Part shown: one piece after another, positions 46,523 through 55,131 of the stretch | Numbering within the stretch: the first letter of the stretch is position 1 | How the letters are laid out: each line of letters begins with the position of its first letter | From: JTS-RE37 sp041744575 | Lineage (GTDB): Bacteria > Bacteroidota > Bacteroidia > Flavobacteriales > Flavobacteriaceae | Direction: 5' to 3' | DNA: 64,000 nucleotides | NCBI GenBank assembly: GCA_041744575.1 | Contig: JBGTKP010000002.1 | Coordinates: 5,968-69,967 of the forward strand | The notes under the pieces: generated by a model | What the model was told of the DNA's origin: nothing | The model's database searches: none | The model's input: only the letters and a program-made list of their open reading frames with translations | Translations under genes and position numbers: made by a program

Positions 46523-47959
46523 ATGAAAAAAACGGGAAGACGGGACTTTATTAAAAATACCTCTCTGGCAGGAATTGCAACTACCATGATCTCACCTGAC
46601 TTGTTCGGGGCGGAAAGAAAAAGCACACAAGCCGTAAGAAAAGTGATTGTCGCAGGTGCTGGGATTGCAGGGCTTTGTACTGCCTATGAGCTGATGAAAA
46701 TGGGCCATGAAGTGGTGGTCCTCGAGGCAAGTGGCAGGCACGGAGGTCATGTTTTTACGGTACATGACGGGCTGTCAGACGGATTGTACGGGGATTTTGG
46801 TGCTGAACATTTTACCAATCCGGGATATGAGAAATACCGGGAATATGTAAATGAACTGGGGTTAACCGCCCTCCCCTATCCAAGAAGAAAAAATCTATGG
46901 CGCCGTATTGAAGGTACCTTCTATACTGAAGAAAAACTGGCAGACCAGTCAACGCTGCTTCAGATGGGATTTAATGAAAGAGAAGCAGAATTTCTCTCCA
47001 GGAATGCATTTGGAGAATTAAAAAGCCTGTTTATTGCAGAGTACCTTGATAAATTTACCAACGAGTACGAACCTTTCAACATCGGACTGGATCATCTGGA
47101 CTCGGTTCCAATGGCCGAAATTTATAAAAAAGAAGGTGCATCCGACACGGCACTGAAATTCCTCGGCGGACAGAATTCCTCGGCGCTTTTTGAACTATGG
47201 CAGGCCGCGATCCTTCGTATGCGTGGCGTAGACCATTTTCCAGTTGAAGTGTTTCGCTTAAAAGGCGGTAATCAGATGCTTCCGGATGCTTTTGCAAAGC
47301 AACTGGGAAAGCGTGTTTGGCTGAATACTCCCATAGAAGCGATAGAACAAAGGGCTGAGGGGGTGAGCGTACATTATAAACAATATGGAAAAAGCCAGCA
47401 GATGACCGCCGATTTCCTGGTCAACTGCATTCCGCCACCGGCATTTAAAAACATCCCGGTGACCCCTCCCCTTCCCCCCGAAAAAGACTATATCATAAAA
47501 AATCTCACCTATGATTCCTATCAGCGATTTGTATTTCAGGCCAGTTCCAAATTCTGGGAAGCAGATGGCGTCAGCATTAACCTGGAACTTGAGCACCCCG
47601 ATCTCTGGTCTGTCTGGCAGTCCGCGGAGGAAGTAGATACCCATAGGGTCATTGTACTGGGTACGGGTCCCGGTGGCGTTTCCATTGGAAGGGCTCTGGC
47701 CGCTTTCAGAGATTTGTATCCGGGAGAGACAGACACCATAGAACAGGCGGTAAGCAGAGACTGGACGAAGGAGACTTATGCCTATACTTGTGAACGGATA
47801 GCATTCCCAAAAGGCGAGCTACACAAATTTTGGCCTGGATTGATGGAACCCTGTGGCCGTATCTACTTTGCCGGAGCGTATGCAGACAATCTTAATTGGG
47901 GCATGGAAGCCTCCACGCGTTCGGCATTTAGGGTAGCCAATGCAATCAATGAGGCATAA
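46523..47959 (+). CDS. Tat-exported FAD-dependent amine oxidase
   Basis: 478 residues. Twin-arginine leader 'TGRRDFIKNTSLAGIATTMI' (4-23) means it is exported folded with its FAD. The dinucleotide-binding motif 'VIVAGAGIAGLCTAYELMK' with the following Glu in 'VVVLEASGRHGGHV' is near 41-75. The C-terminal FAD motif 'GRIYFAGAYADNLNWGMEASTRSA' is near 447-470. Flavin monoamine oxidase/protoporphyrinogen oxidase superfamily. An amine or amino-acid substrate in the periplasm is likely, which would fit the amine-forming decarboxylase at 29407, but the link is only suggestive. Confidence 0.88.
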   Translation: MKKTGRRDFIKNTSLAGIATTMISPDLFGAERKSTQAVRKVIVAGAGIAGLCTAYELMKMGHEVVVLEASGRHGGHVFTVHDGLSDGLYGDFGAEHFTNPGYEKYREYVNELGLTALPYPRRKNLWRRIEGTFYTEEKLADQSTLLQMGFNEREAEFLSRNAFGELKSLFIAEYLDKFTNEYEPFNIGLDHLDSVPMAEIYKKEGASDTALKFLGGQNSSALFELWQAAILRMRGVDHFPVEVFRLKGGNQMLPDAFAKQLGKRVWLNTPIEAIEQRAEGVSVHYKQYGKSQQMTADFLVNCIPPPAFKNIPVTPPLPPEKDYIIKNLTYDSYQRFVFQASSKFWEADGVSINLELEHPDLWSVWQSAEEVDTHRVIVLGTGPGGVSIGRALAAFRDLYPGETDTIEQAVSRDWTKETYAYTCERIAFPKGELHKFWPGLMEPCGRIYFAGAYADNLNWGMEASTRSAFRVANAINEA

Positions 47960-48054
47960 GTATATTGATCAGTTGCATATCCGTAATAGAAAATACATAC
48001 CTTCCATCCTGGAATAGCGCTTCAGAAATATAACATTTGCAAACACGGTCAATC

Positions 48055-49986
48055 ATGAATAAATTAACTTTTCTTCTGCCCTTTGCGCTCCTGGCGTGTA
48101 AAGGAGAAAATACAATACAAGCCCCTCCGGCCAAAGAAATCAAAACCTATTCCATTGCTCAGATCATGGATAACGAGGCGGTCTCCGGAGGAAGCTTCTC
48201 CCCCGATAACTCCAAATTGCTGATCACAAGTAACAGGTCCGGAATTTATAATATGTATACGGTGCCTGTCGCAGGTGGGGCTTTCTCTCCTGTCACGGCG
48301 TCAGACAGCTCATCGGTTTTTGCCATCTCCTATTTTCCCGACGATGAACGCATGCTATTCAGAATGGATAACAACGGAGACGAACTCTATCACATTTTTC
48401 TGATGGATGTCTCCGGAACATCCAGGGATCTTACACCGGACGCAGGGGCACGAACCAGTTTTTACAGCTGGGCAGAGGATGACAAGTCCTTTTTCTATGG
48501 CTCAAATAAAAGGGATAGCAAATACATGGATTTATACGAGATGGATATAGAAAGCATGACCTCTAAAATGCGCTATCGCAATACGGACGGGATGGAATTC
48601 GGAGAGATTAGTCCTGACAAATCGAAGATTGCCCTTATAAAACCGCTCAATACCAATGACAATGATCTTTACCTTGCAAATTTAAAGGATAAAAGCAGCA
48701 TCAAGGTCAACAGGGCGCAAAGTGCCAATACACCCCAGGATTTTTCGATAGACAATAAGTTCCTTTATTACACGACCGATGAAGGGTCTGAATACGCTTA
48801 CCTTATGAAATATAATATTATAGACGGAATCCGGGAAAAGGTGATGGAGCGCGAATGGGATATTTCGGGCAGTTACTTTACGGAAATGGGAAATTACCTG
48901 GTGACCTATATCAATGAAGATGGAAAAAATGCCATAGAAGTGATGGATGTGGCAACGGGAAAGAACCTGGACCTCCCTACGCCTGAAAACGCCAGCATTA
49001 CCAGTGTAGAATTTTCAGCCGATGAAAAATTAATGCGCTATTACGCGGGAGGATCGGACCGTCCTTATGATCTTTGGGTATCAGAGCCTGGCACCACCTC
49101 CCAAAAGCAGTTAACCCAAGTACTGAACAAGGAAATTTCGGCTGAGGACCTAGTTGCCGCCGAAGTGATTCGCTATAAATCCTTTGACGGCCTGGAAATC
49201 CCGGCCATTTATTACAAGCCGCATCAGGCTACTTCTGAAAATAAGACGCCGGCCCTGGTCTGGGTTCACGGGGGACCCGGGGGGCAGTCGGGTCAATATT
49301 TCAATGCCACCATCCAGTACCTGGTAAATCACGGATATGCCATCCTGGCAGTCAATAACCGCGGCAGTAGCGGATATGGCAAATCCTTCTTTAAAATGGA
49401 TGACCTGAATCACGGGGATAAGGATCTTAAGGATTGTATTGCCGGAAAAAAATGGTTGACCAGACAGAAAGAAATTGACGAGAAAAAGATCGGAATTATT
49501 GGTGGATCATACGGGGGATATATGACCATGGCCGCCCTTACCTATGCTCCCGAAGAATTTAAGGTAGGTGTCAACCTTTTTGGAGTTACCAACTGGATCC
49601 GGACCCTGCGAAGTATTCCTCCCTGGTGGGAGTCTTTTAAAGATGCCCTATACCTTGAACTTGGGGATCCGAATAGCGCAGATTCCGTGCGCCTAAGGGA
49701 AATATCTCCCCTTTTTCACACAGAAAATGTTACAAAACCCCTGATCGTCCTTCAGGGCAAGCAGGATCCAAGGGTATTGCAGGCAGAATCCGATGAGATT
49801 GTAGCGGGGGTTCGCAAAAATGGGGTACCGGTGGAGTATGTGCTATTTGAGGATGAAGGACACGGTTTCGTAAAAAAGGAAAACCAAATAGAAGCTTACA
49901 GCAAAATCCTGGAGTTTCTGGACACTTATCTTAAGAAAGACAATAACCCACCCTTAAGGGATGGGGCGCCAACCAGCGTGGAATGA
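48055..49986 (+). CDS. S9-family serine peptidase, lipoprotein
   Basis: The open frame begins with TTG 48037, which lies inside a -7-like element, so ATG 48055 is preferred (643 residues). It gives a lipobox 'FALLAC' with Cys14. Propeller blades ('GGSFSPDNSKLLITSNRSGIYNMY', 'YFPDDERMLFRMDNNGDEL') are followed by the hydrolase domain with 'VHGGPGGQSGQYF' (oxyanion), Ser485 in 'GGSYGGY', Asp571 and His603 ('DEGHGF'). Triad intact. Membrane-anchored peptidase acting on oligopeptides; second S9 enzyme in this window. Confidence 0.93.
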   Translation: MNKLTFLLPFALLACKGENTIQAPPAKEIKTYSIAQIMDNEAVSGGSFSPDNSKLLITSNRSGIYNMYTVPVAGGAFSPVTASDSSSVFAISYFPDDERMLFRMDNNGDELYHIFLMDVSGTSRDLTPDAGARTSFYSWAEDDKSFFYGSNKRDSKYMDLYEMDIESMTSKMRYRNTDGMEFGEISPDKSKIALIKPLNTNDNDLYLANLKDKSSIKVNRAQSANTPQDFSIDNKFLYYTTDEGSEYAYLMKYNIIDGIREKVMEREWDISGSYFTEMGNYLVTYINEDGKNAIEVMDVATGKNLDLPTPENASITSVEFSADEKLMRYYAGGSDRPYDLWVSEPGTTSQKQLTQVLNKEISAEDLVAAEVIRYKSFDGLEIPAIYYKPHQATSENKTPALVWVHGGPGGQSGQYFNATIQYLVNHGYAILAVNNRGSSGYGKSFFKMDDLNHGDKDLKDCIAGKKWLTRQKEIDEKKIGIIGGSYGGYMTMAALTYAPEEFKVGVNLFGVTNWIRTLRSIPPWWESFKDALYLELGDPNSADSVRLREISPLFHTENVTKPLIVLQGKQDPRVLQAESDEIVAGVRKNGVPVEYVLFEDEGHGFVKKENQIEAYSKILEFLDTYLKKDNNPPLRDGAPTSVE

Positions 49987-50175
49987 GGTATTTGAGAATC
50001 AACCTTCTGATCTTGCGGCCCGGATCGTAAACTGCGATCACTCATAAGAAGGGATCTGGTATCAAAAATGCAACTTGAGAGCGTTTTTGGGGCACTTAAA
50101 ATATCGATTTGGTTATTATTGGGGTTGACTTCAGGAGTATAAATATGTAACTTGCAACACAATAAAACCTAAAAA

Positions 50176-50775
50176 ATGAAAATTTTAAAAGTAGCTTTCC
50201 TTGTCTTACTCATTTCAGTCACCTTTCAATGTAAGGACACCAAGAAGGAGATGAACAACGCGACAGGAGATATGGACACTGAGCAGGAAATGGACGGGAT
50301 GATGGACAAAGTGCAGGAGCAGGAAAAAACACTTCAGTTTTCCCTGGAGCCTAAAAGTAACAGCAAGGTTGAAGGCGTTGTTAATTTTACCGAAGTGGCT
50401 GGGTCGGTAACCATGACAGCTACCCTCAAAGGTCTTGAACAGGGCGATCATGCGATCCACATACATGAAAAAGCTGATTGTTCCGCGGCTGACGGAGCCT
50501 CTGCCGGAGGTCATTGGAACCCCACAAATGAACCACACGGGAAATGGGGAGCCGAAGCAGGATATCACCGCGGAGATATTGGTAATTTTACGGCCGATAC
50601 ACAAGGCAATGCAACGGTTACTTTTTCCACCGGAGAATGGTGCATCGGATGTGATGACGCTAATAAGAACATTTTGAGCAAGGCGGTCATTGTTCATCAG
50701 GGTGTTGACGATTTTACCACACAGCCCAGTGGTGACGCAGGTGCTCGCGTTAGTTGCACTGGAATAATTGAGTAG
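50176..50775 (+). CDS. sodC: Cu/Zn superoxide dismutase, lipoprotein
   Basis: Dismutates superoxide outside the cytoplasm. 199 residues. Lipobox 'VTFQC' (Cys19), then a Met/Glu/Asp-rich linker (about 24-52). Copper and zinc ligands are all visible: His95 and His97 ('HIHE'), the bridging His in 'GGHWNP', 'PHGKWG', 'YHRGDIG' (His and Asp), and the last His in 'VIVHQG'. The structural disulfide pair ('ADCS' and 'VSCTG') and the active-site Arg ('GARVSC') are kept. The loop 'GEWCIGCDDANKN' is an insertion with an extra CxxC. A terminator follows. Confidence 0.96.
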   Translation: MKILKVAFLVLLISVTFQCKDTKKEMNNATGDMDTEQEMDGMMDKVQEQEKTLQFSLEPKSNSKVEGVVNFTEVAGSVTMTATLKGLEQGDHAIHIHEKADCSAADGASAGGHWNPTNEPHGKWGAEAGYHRGDIGNFTADTQGNATVTFSTGEWCIGCDDANKNILSKAVIVHQGVDDFTTQPSGDAGARVSCTGIIE

Positions 50776-50800
50776 TTCGGCCTAATTTTTACTGATAATT

Positions 50801-50826
50801 AAACTGCTATTACGGCAGTTTTTTTA
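50801..50826 (+). terminator. Rho-independent terminator after sodC
   Basis: AAACTGC (50801-50807), loop of 7, GCAGTTT (50815-50821), then a run of T to 50825. It separates sodC from the ECF sigma gene whose ATG is 24 bases further. Confidence 0.8.
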
Positions 50827-50849
50827 TCTTAACATCAAGAAATTGCTTT

Positions 50850-51389
50850 ATGGATTTAGATGCACTTGTTAAGCGTTTTCAAAAAAAGGATATCATTGCT
50901 TTTGAAAAGCTATACGAATTATATTGGGAAAATATTTGTGGGGTGGTACATACCATCGTTCAGAATAAAAGTGTTGCTGAAGAGATCACCCAGGATGTGT
51001 TTACGAAAATTTGGAACAATTCTGACAGCTACAGCCCCGTGAAGGGCCGATTTTTTACGTGGATACTTAATATTGCCCGAAATGCAGCGATCGATGAAGT
51101 GCGATCGAAATCCTTTAAGAATCAAAAAAAGAACCTTTCGACCGATTACTTCGTAGGTATGCTGGAACAGGCAGACAACGAAACAACCGAAGTGGACACC
51201 AAAGGACTTCTGAAGCTTCTGAATAAGCTTACAGACAAATGTGTTCAAATTATCAACCTGTTATATTTTAAAGGTTTTACCCAAAAAGCGGCATCTGAGG
51301 AATTGGATATCCCGTTAGGAACGGTGAAAACCAGAAATAGAAGTTGTATTTCCCAATTGAGGGAGAATATCACATTAGAATGGATGTAG
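50850..51389 (+). CDS. ECF-type RNA polymerase sigma factor (SigK/RskA-linked group)
   Basis: 179 residues. Sigma-2: 'AFEKLYELYWENICGVVHTIVQN..VAEEITQDVFTKIWNN..Y.PVKGRFFTWILNIARNAAIDEVRS'. Sigma-4 helix-turn-helix: 'LTDKCVQIINLLYFKGFTQKAASEELDIPLGTVKTRNRSCISQL'. Its last codons overlap the start of an RskA-type anti-sigma gene, the standard arrangement for stress sigma factors released by regulated proteolysis of the anti-sigma. Targets are unknown; sodC just upstream is a candidate by position only. Confidence 0.93.
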   Translation: MDLDALVKRFQKKDIIAFEKLYELYWENICGVVHTIVQNKSVAEEITQDVFTKIWNNSDSYSPVKGRFFTWILNIARNAAIDEVRSKSFKNQKKNLSTDYFVGMLEQADNETTEVDTKGLLKLLNKLTDKCVQIINLLYFKGFTQKAASEELDIPLGTVKTRNRSCISQLRENITLEWM

Positions 51390-52183
51390 AAGCATATATA
51401 TCGTCCGGAATACTGGAACTCTATGTGGCAGGTGCACTTACAGAGGCTGAAAACTCTGAGGTACATAAGAATGCCCGGGAGAATCCCAAGATCATGGAAG
51501 AAATTTTAGCCATTGAGTCTGCGATCCTAATCTTAACCAGGGCCACAGTCCCAAGATATGCCCGAAGGAAAGACTTTGACGATTTGCGTGTCCGGATAGG
51601 GCAGCGCAAGGATACAACTATTGTCAGACTTCCAAGAGAAAAAACCAACTGGGCCGCCTATACCGGGTGGGCCGCAGCCATTCTGCTCGCCGTGGGGTTA
51701 TTCTGGTTTTTCAATGAGTCGAAGGAACTGCGTACAGAAATAGATATGGTTAACAAGGAAAAGGACGTATTGGAACAGCAAATTTTTGATGCCAAGAGTT
51801 CTTTGGCTAATTCGACACAATTACTTGAATCCATACGAGCGAAAGACATTAGCGTTATTCCATTGGGCGGACAGGAAGTGGCTCCCACCTCCTACGCAAA
51901 AGTTTATTGGAATAAAAATGAGCAGGAAGTGCTTGTGGATGCTCAGGGATTACCCGAGCCACCACCGGGAATGGTTTACCAGGTCTGGTCGCTCAAATTG
52001 TCTCCGCTCACACCGACAAGCATAGGTCTCCTTGACGACTTTATATCTGATGATAATAAGATCTTCGCCCTTGCCAATCCGAATGAATCTGAAGCTTTTG
52101 GAATCACGCTTGAGCCTGAAGGCGGAAGCGATAGTCCAACTATGGAGCAATTGTATACATTGGGTGCCGTAACCTCCTCCTAG
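51380..52183 (+). CDS. Anti-sigma factor, RskA type
   Basis: From ATG 51380 (overlapping the sigma stop by 10 bases) the protein has 267 residues; the frame is open to 51344, but the overlapped start gives the expected 'MDVEAYISSGILELYVAGAL' N-terminus. The cytoplasmic part (about 1-85) binds sigma. One membrane helix (about 94-113) follows, then a short coiled coil ('LRTEIDMVNKEKDVLEQQI'). The periplasmic RskA C-terminal domain includes 'LPEPPPGMVYQVWSLKL' and 'AFGITLEPEGGSDSPT'. Anchors and inactivates the sigma factor at the membrane until a signal releases it. Confidence 0.92.
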   Translation: MDVEAYISSGILELYVAGALTEAENSEVHKNARENPKIMEEILAIESAILILTRATVPRYARRKDFDDLRVRIGQRKDTTIVRLPREKTNWAAYTGWAAAILLAVGLFWFFNESKELRTEIDMVNKEKDVLEQQIFDAKSSLANSTQLLESIRAKDISVIPLGGQEVAPTSYAKVYWNKNEQEVLVDAQGLPEPPPGMVYQVWSLKLSPLTPTSIGLLDDFISDDNKIFALANPNESEAFGITLEPEGGSDSPTMEQLYTLGAVTSS

Positions 52184-52197
52184 CCAGATATCTGATA

Positions 52198-53265
52198 TTA
52201 TTTCAAATCCTTATATTTTCTACGAAGTCTCATGCCCATGATCAGCCATCTTGGCAACGGTTGAAGTGGTGGCCGGTTTTTTAAGTGGATATACAATCCC
52301 AAAGACTTCAATAGAGGTACCCTGTGGGTCTCTACCAGTTCAATCAAGGTGCCGTCCGGATCTTCTAAATAGCCAAAATGCCCTGATGCATCTCCCATCC
52401 CGAAACTGTCCCTGCTGTCTACGGTAAAAGGATAACCAATATCCATACAGTGTGACCGGAGTCTTTCGATTTCCCTTACATCAAAACACAGATGGATAAA
52501 CCCCAGGTCACCCCACCATCGGCCTTCAAAAACAGGCCTGCCTTTGCGGTCAATTGCCTGCAAAAGTTCTATTTCGGTGGGTCCCAGGAGTTCTCCGAAT
52601 CCTCCGACCGCCATATCCGGCTGGGTGAGCTTCACTTTTCGGAAGGTACCCTCTCCGCCTGGGAAAAATGCAAGTTCAGGAAAGATGCCGGTGGTATCAG
52701 AATGGATCCTGTCATAGCCCAATACACGCCCATAGAATTCGAGAGATACGGCCATATCACTAACACCAACAATGGCCCCTGATACGCCTCCTGCACCCCT
52801 TTTGGTATCAGCAAAAACATAGGAATCCGAAACAATTTGCAACCAGTTATTCCATGGATCACAAAGATAAAAGTGTTGTGGATTTTCTGATGGGCCCACT
52901 ATCGGGCCCGGAACGGATGTTGCCCCCAGATGTAACTCCCTGTGTATCCTTTGGAGGTCATTCGAGCGGATTTTCATGATATTAATTCCATAGTCGCCCA
53001 GTAGAATCGGCTGTATCGCCGGTTGAGGCACACTGTCCCTGGCCTCCCAAAGTTCAAGGCCTCCGCCTCCCTGCAGATTCAGGGACAAAAGGGCATATCT
53101 TTTCCTTATGGTTCCGCCTGTATAACGATGCATCAGGCTTGCAGGAGCTTCATCTTCAAAAACCAGGATATCAAATCCAAAGTTTTTCCGGTACCAGTTA
53201 AACACAGCTTTCGCATCAGCCACCCCAATACCTACCTGCTGAATGCCATTAATTACTTTTGTCAT
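52198..53265 (-). CDS. VOC (glyoxalase/dioxygenase superfamily) protein with two domains
   Basis: 355 residues, about twice the single VOC unit. First domain near 5-145 ('GIQQVGIGVADAKAVFNWYRKNFGFDILVFED', 'LCDPWNNWLQIVSD'), second near 155-315 ('GVSGAIVGVSDMAVSLEFYGRVLGYDRI', 'FIHLCFDVREIERL', 'GYLEDPDGTLIELVETHRVP'). The metal ligands His/Glu appear in the second domain (His in 'FIHLCFD', Glu in 'LIELVE'). This could be a lyase, isomerase or dioxygenase. It is 18 bases after the arsenosugar-type glycosyltransferase gene and surely cotranscribed, so the two probably share a pathway. Confidence 0.85.
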   Translation of the reverse strand: MTKVINGIQQVGIGVADAKAVFNWYRKNFGFDILVFEDEAPASLMHRYTGGTIRKRYALLSLNLQGGGGLELWEARDSVPQPAIQPILLGDYGINIMKIRSNDLQRIHRELHLGATSVPGPIVGPSENPQHFYLCDPWNNWLQIVSDSYVFADTKRGAGGVSGAIVGVSDMAVSLEFYGRVLGYDRIHSDTTGIFPELAFFPGGEGTFRKVKLTQPDMAVGGFGELLGPTEIELLQAIDRKGRPVFEGRWWGDLGFIHLCFDVREIERLRSHCMDIGYPFTVDSRDSFGMGDASGHFGYLEDPDGTLIELVETHRVPLLKSLGLYIHLKNRPPLQPLPRWLIMGMRLRRKYKDLK

Positions 53266-53283
53266 CTTACTAGATTCAGCCGT

Positions 53284-53979
53284 TCAACGAGGCACTCTGA
53301 TTATCCGGTTATGAAGGATTTTCAATTTCTGAGCAGGATAGCCCCACTTGAAAAGGAGGAGCAGCAGCAGGTTGGCCAGGTTGACCCTGGCATATGAATT
53401 GCACTTATATTTCCTGGCAGAAACAATCAGATCATTCTTAACAATCCTGTATTTTATTTTTTGCCTTTTCATCCTTTGGAAAAATTCAAAATCCTCCATG
53501 ATAACCTGTGATTCATCAAACCCGCCGATTTCCATAAAAACACACTTTCTGATAAAAAGACATTGATCCCCTCCCCCGGTGAATATACCATCCCTGCCAG
53601 TAAACAAGGCATTCAGTTTAAGTAAAGGATGGGCACTGTCAAATCGATATGAAAAGAAACCTGCATCAAAATCCTGGGTTATGGTTTTTTCGATATCGGT
53701 AAAAAAGCTATCCGGAGGATGTACATCGGCATGGAGAAAAGCCAGAATATCTCCTTTTGCGTCCCGGGCTCCGTAATTCATCTGAATAGCACGGCCCTTT
53801 CCGGGGACCGTTATATATTTCCAATCTTGATTGTTGTTGACATTATTAGCATCGGTACTGAGTTGGGACAATGCCACAATAATCTCATGATTAATATTTT
53901 GACCGATAGCTTTAAGACGGGGTAATAATCGCTCCAGATTCCTTTGTTCCTTGTGCGCGGGGATAACGACACTGATCAT
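53284..53979 (-). CDS. Glycosyltransferase family 2, TIGR04283-like (arsenosugar biosynthesis type)
   Basis: 231 residues, no membrane anchor. Motifs 'ISVVIPAHKEQRNLERLL' (start), 'PGKGRAIQMNYGARDAKGDILAFLHADVHPP' (donor and DxD-like region), 'GGGDQCLFIRKCVFMEIGGFDE' and the C-terminal 'SARKYKCNSYARV' match the pattern of TIGR04283 enzymes, named for arsenosugar clusters. First gene of the GT-VOC operon. No arsenic methyltransferase (ArsM) or radical-SAM ArsS is in the window, so an arsenic role is an inference from family only. Confidence 0.85.
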   Translation of the reverse strand: MISVVIPAHKEQRNLERLLPRLKAIGQNINHEIIVALSQLSTDANNVNNNQDWKYITVPGKGRAIQMNYGARDAKGDILAFLHADVHPPDSFFTDIEKTITQDFDAGFFSYRFDSAHPLLKLNALFTGRDGIFTGGGDQCLFIRKCVFMEIGGFDESQVIMEDFEFFQRMKRQKIKYRIVKNDLIVSARKYKCNSYARVNLANLLLLLLFKWGYPAQKLKILHNRIIRVPR

Positions 53980-54182
53980 GCTATAATAAAATATGACAAT
54001 TCATTTATCCGTAAAGATCGTGAATTTGCGGCCCAGGGATCATATGATAATTCGTACATTTATGAACTGTTTGAATTTCGTAATGTATCTCCATTAATTT
54101 ATAGGTATGCCGGTTTTAAATTTTTTGCATTTGTTTTCTGCTGGCATTTCATTCTCATCATTTAAGAAACTCTCCCGGTATA

Positions 54183-54194
54183 ACTTACGTAAGT
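54183..54194. promoter_or_regulatory. 12-bp perfect palindrome upstream of the DUF547 gene
   Basis: ACTTACGTAAGT, an exact palindrome, 25 bases before ATG 54220 in the divergent region with the GT-VOC operon. Possible operator; no second copy noticed in the window. Confidence 0.35.
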
Positions 54195-54219
54195 AAGGCA
54201 GAAATAAAATAGCGAACAA

Positions 54220-55008
54220 ATGAAAAACTATACAATTAACACTATAGCTCTGCTTTTGCTCATCTTTTGTTTTAAGACGGCCATGTTGGCTCAGCCATCC
54301 AATACCTCCGTGACAGATTTTAATGCCATTTCGGAAAAACTCCTGGAAAACATCAAAGCGGGACGGGATACAAGGGACCTCAGGGACCAATTGGCAGGAA
54401 CGAATTTGAAAGAACTGGAGAACGGCCTGCAAACTGATGAAGAGAAATTGGCCTTTTGGGTCAATGTTTATAATGCCTATATTCAGGTGATCCTGAGGGA
54501 GCATCCTGAGTTCTACGAAGATAGAGCCGCGTTTTTTCAACGCGATCAGATTACAATCGCAGGAGAGATCATCTCATTTGCTAAAATTGAACACGGGATC
54601 ATTCGCAAATCGCAATGGGAACTGGGTTTGGGACTTATCCGCAAGTGGTTCCCTGATAAGTTTGAAAGAAAATTAAGGGTTAAAAAGCGTAATTATCATA
54701 TTCATTTCGCATTGAATTGTGGTGCAAAGGACTGTCCTCCTGTAGCCATATATACCCCCGAGCGGTTGGATGAACAATTCGATAAGGGTACAAAAAATTA
54801 CCTCGAGCGAACCTCAAAATATAACCCAGAGACAAAAGAAGTCGCGGTAACGTCATTATTTAACTGGTTCAGAGGCGATTTCGGGTGTAAAAGCGGGGTG
54901 AAGGACATCTTAAAGGAATATGGCGTCATCCCGGAAGCAAAGGGTGTAAAAATTACCTATGCCAATTATGACTGGACCCTGGATCTTGATAATTTTACAA
55001 ATCTCTGA
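54220..55008 (+). CDS. DUF547 exported protein
   Basis: 262 residues with a signal peptide (about 1-25). The DUF547 core is clear: 'LAFWVNVYNAYIQVILREHPEFYED', 'ISFAKIEHGIIR', 'RNYHIHFALNCGAKDCPPVAIY', 'LFNWFRGDFG'. The conserved Asn-Tyr, His and Cys positions resemble a transglutaminase-like (papain-fold) site, but no activity is established. The family often sits near redox or arsenosugar-type genes. Divergent from the GT-VOC operon and followed 123 bases later by an RND/MMPL transporter on the same strand. Confidence 0.9.
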   Translation: MKNYTINTIALLLLIFCFKTAMLAQPSNTSVTDFNAISEKLLENIKAGRDTRDLRDQLAGTNLKELENGLQTDEEKLAFWVNVYNAYIQVILREHPEFYEDRAAFFQRDQITIAGEIISFAKIEHGIIRKSQWELGLGLIRKWFPDKFERKLRVKKRNYHIHFALNCGAKDCPPVAIYTPERLDEQFDKGTKNYLERTSKYNPETKEVAVTSLFNWFRGDFGCKSGVKDILKEYGVIPEAKGVKITYANYDWTLDLDNFTNL

Positions 55009-55131
55009 TCTTCCGCACTCGGGAATATATGCTGTGCAAAAATAGATCAACCCTCCGGGCTAAAGTTTTATTAAAAACCCCCGGATTTCTGCCATTGGGC
55101 ATTTAAACTGAGACTAGCTGTATTTCTTTCC

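Noticed and set aside
50215..50697. Minus-strand open frame of 160 codons opposite sodC
   Set aside because: Shadow of sodC, whose metal ligands are all intact on the plus strand.
53944..54165. 73-codon plus-strand frame starting within the arsenosugar-type GT gene and crossing the divergent region
   Set aside because: AT-rich and without a promoter or family features; its first part is antisense to the GT start.
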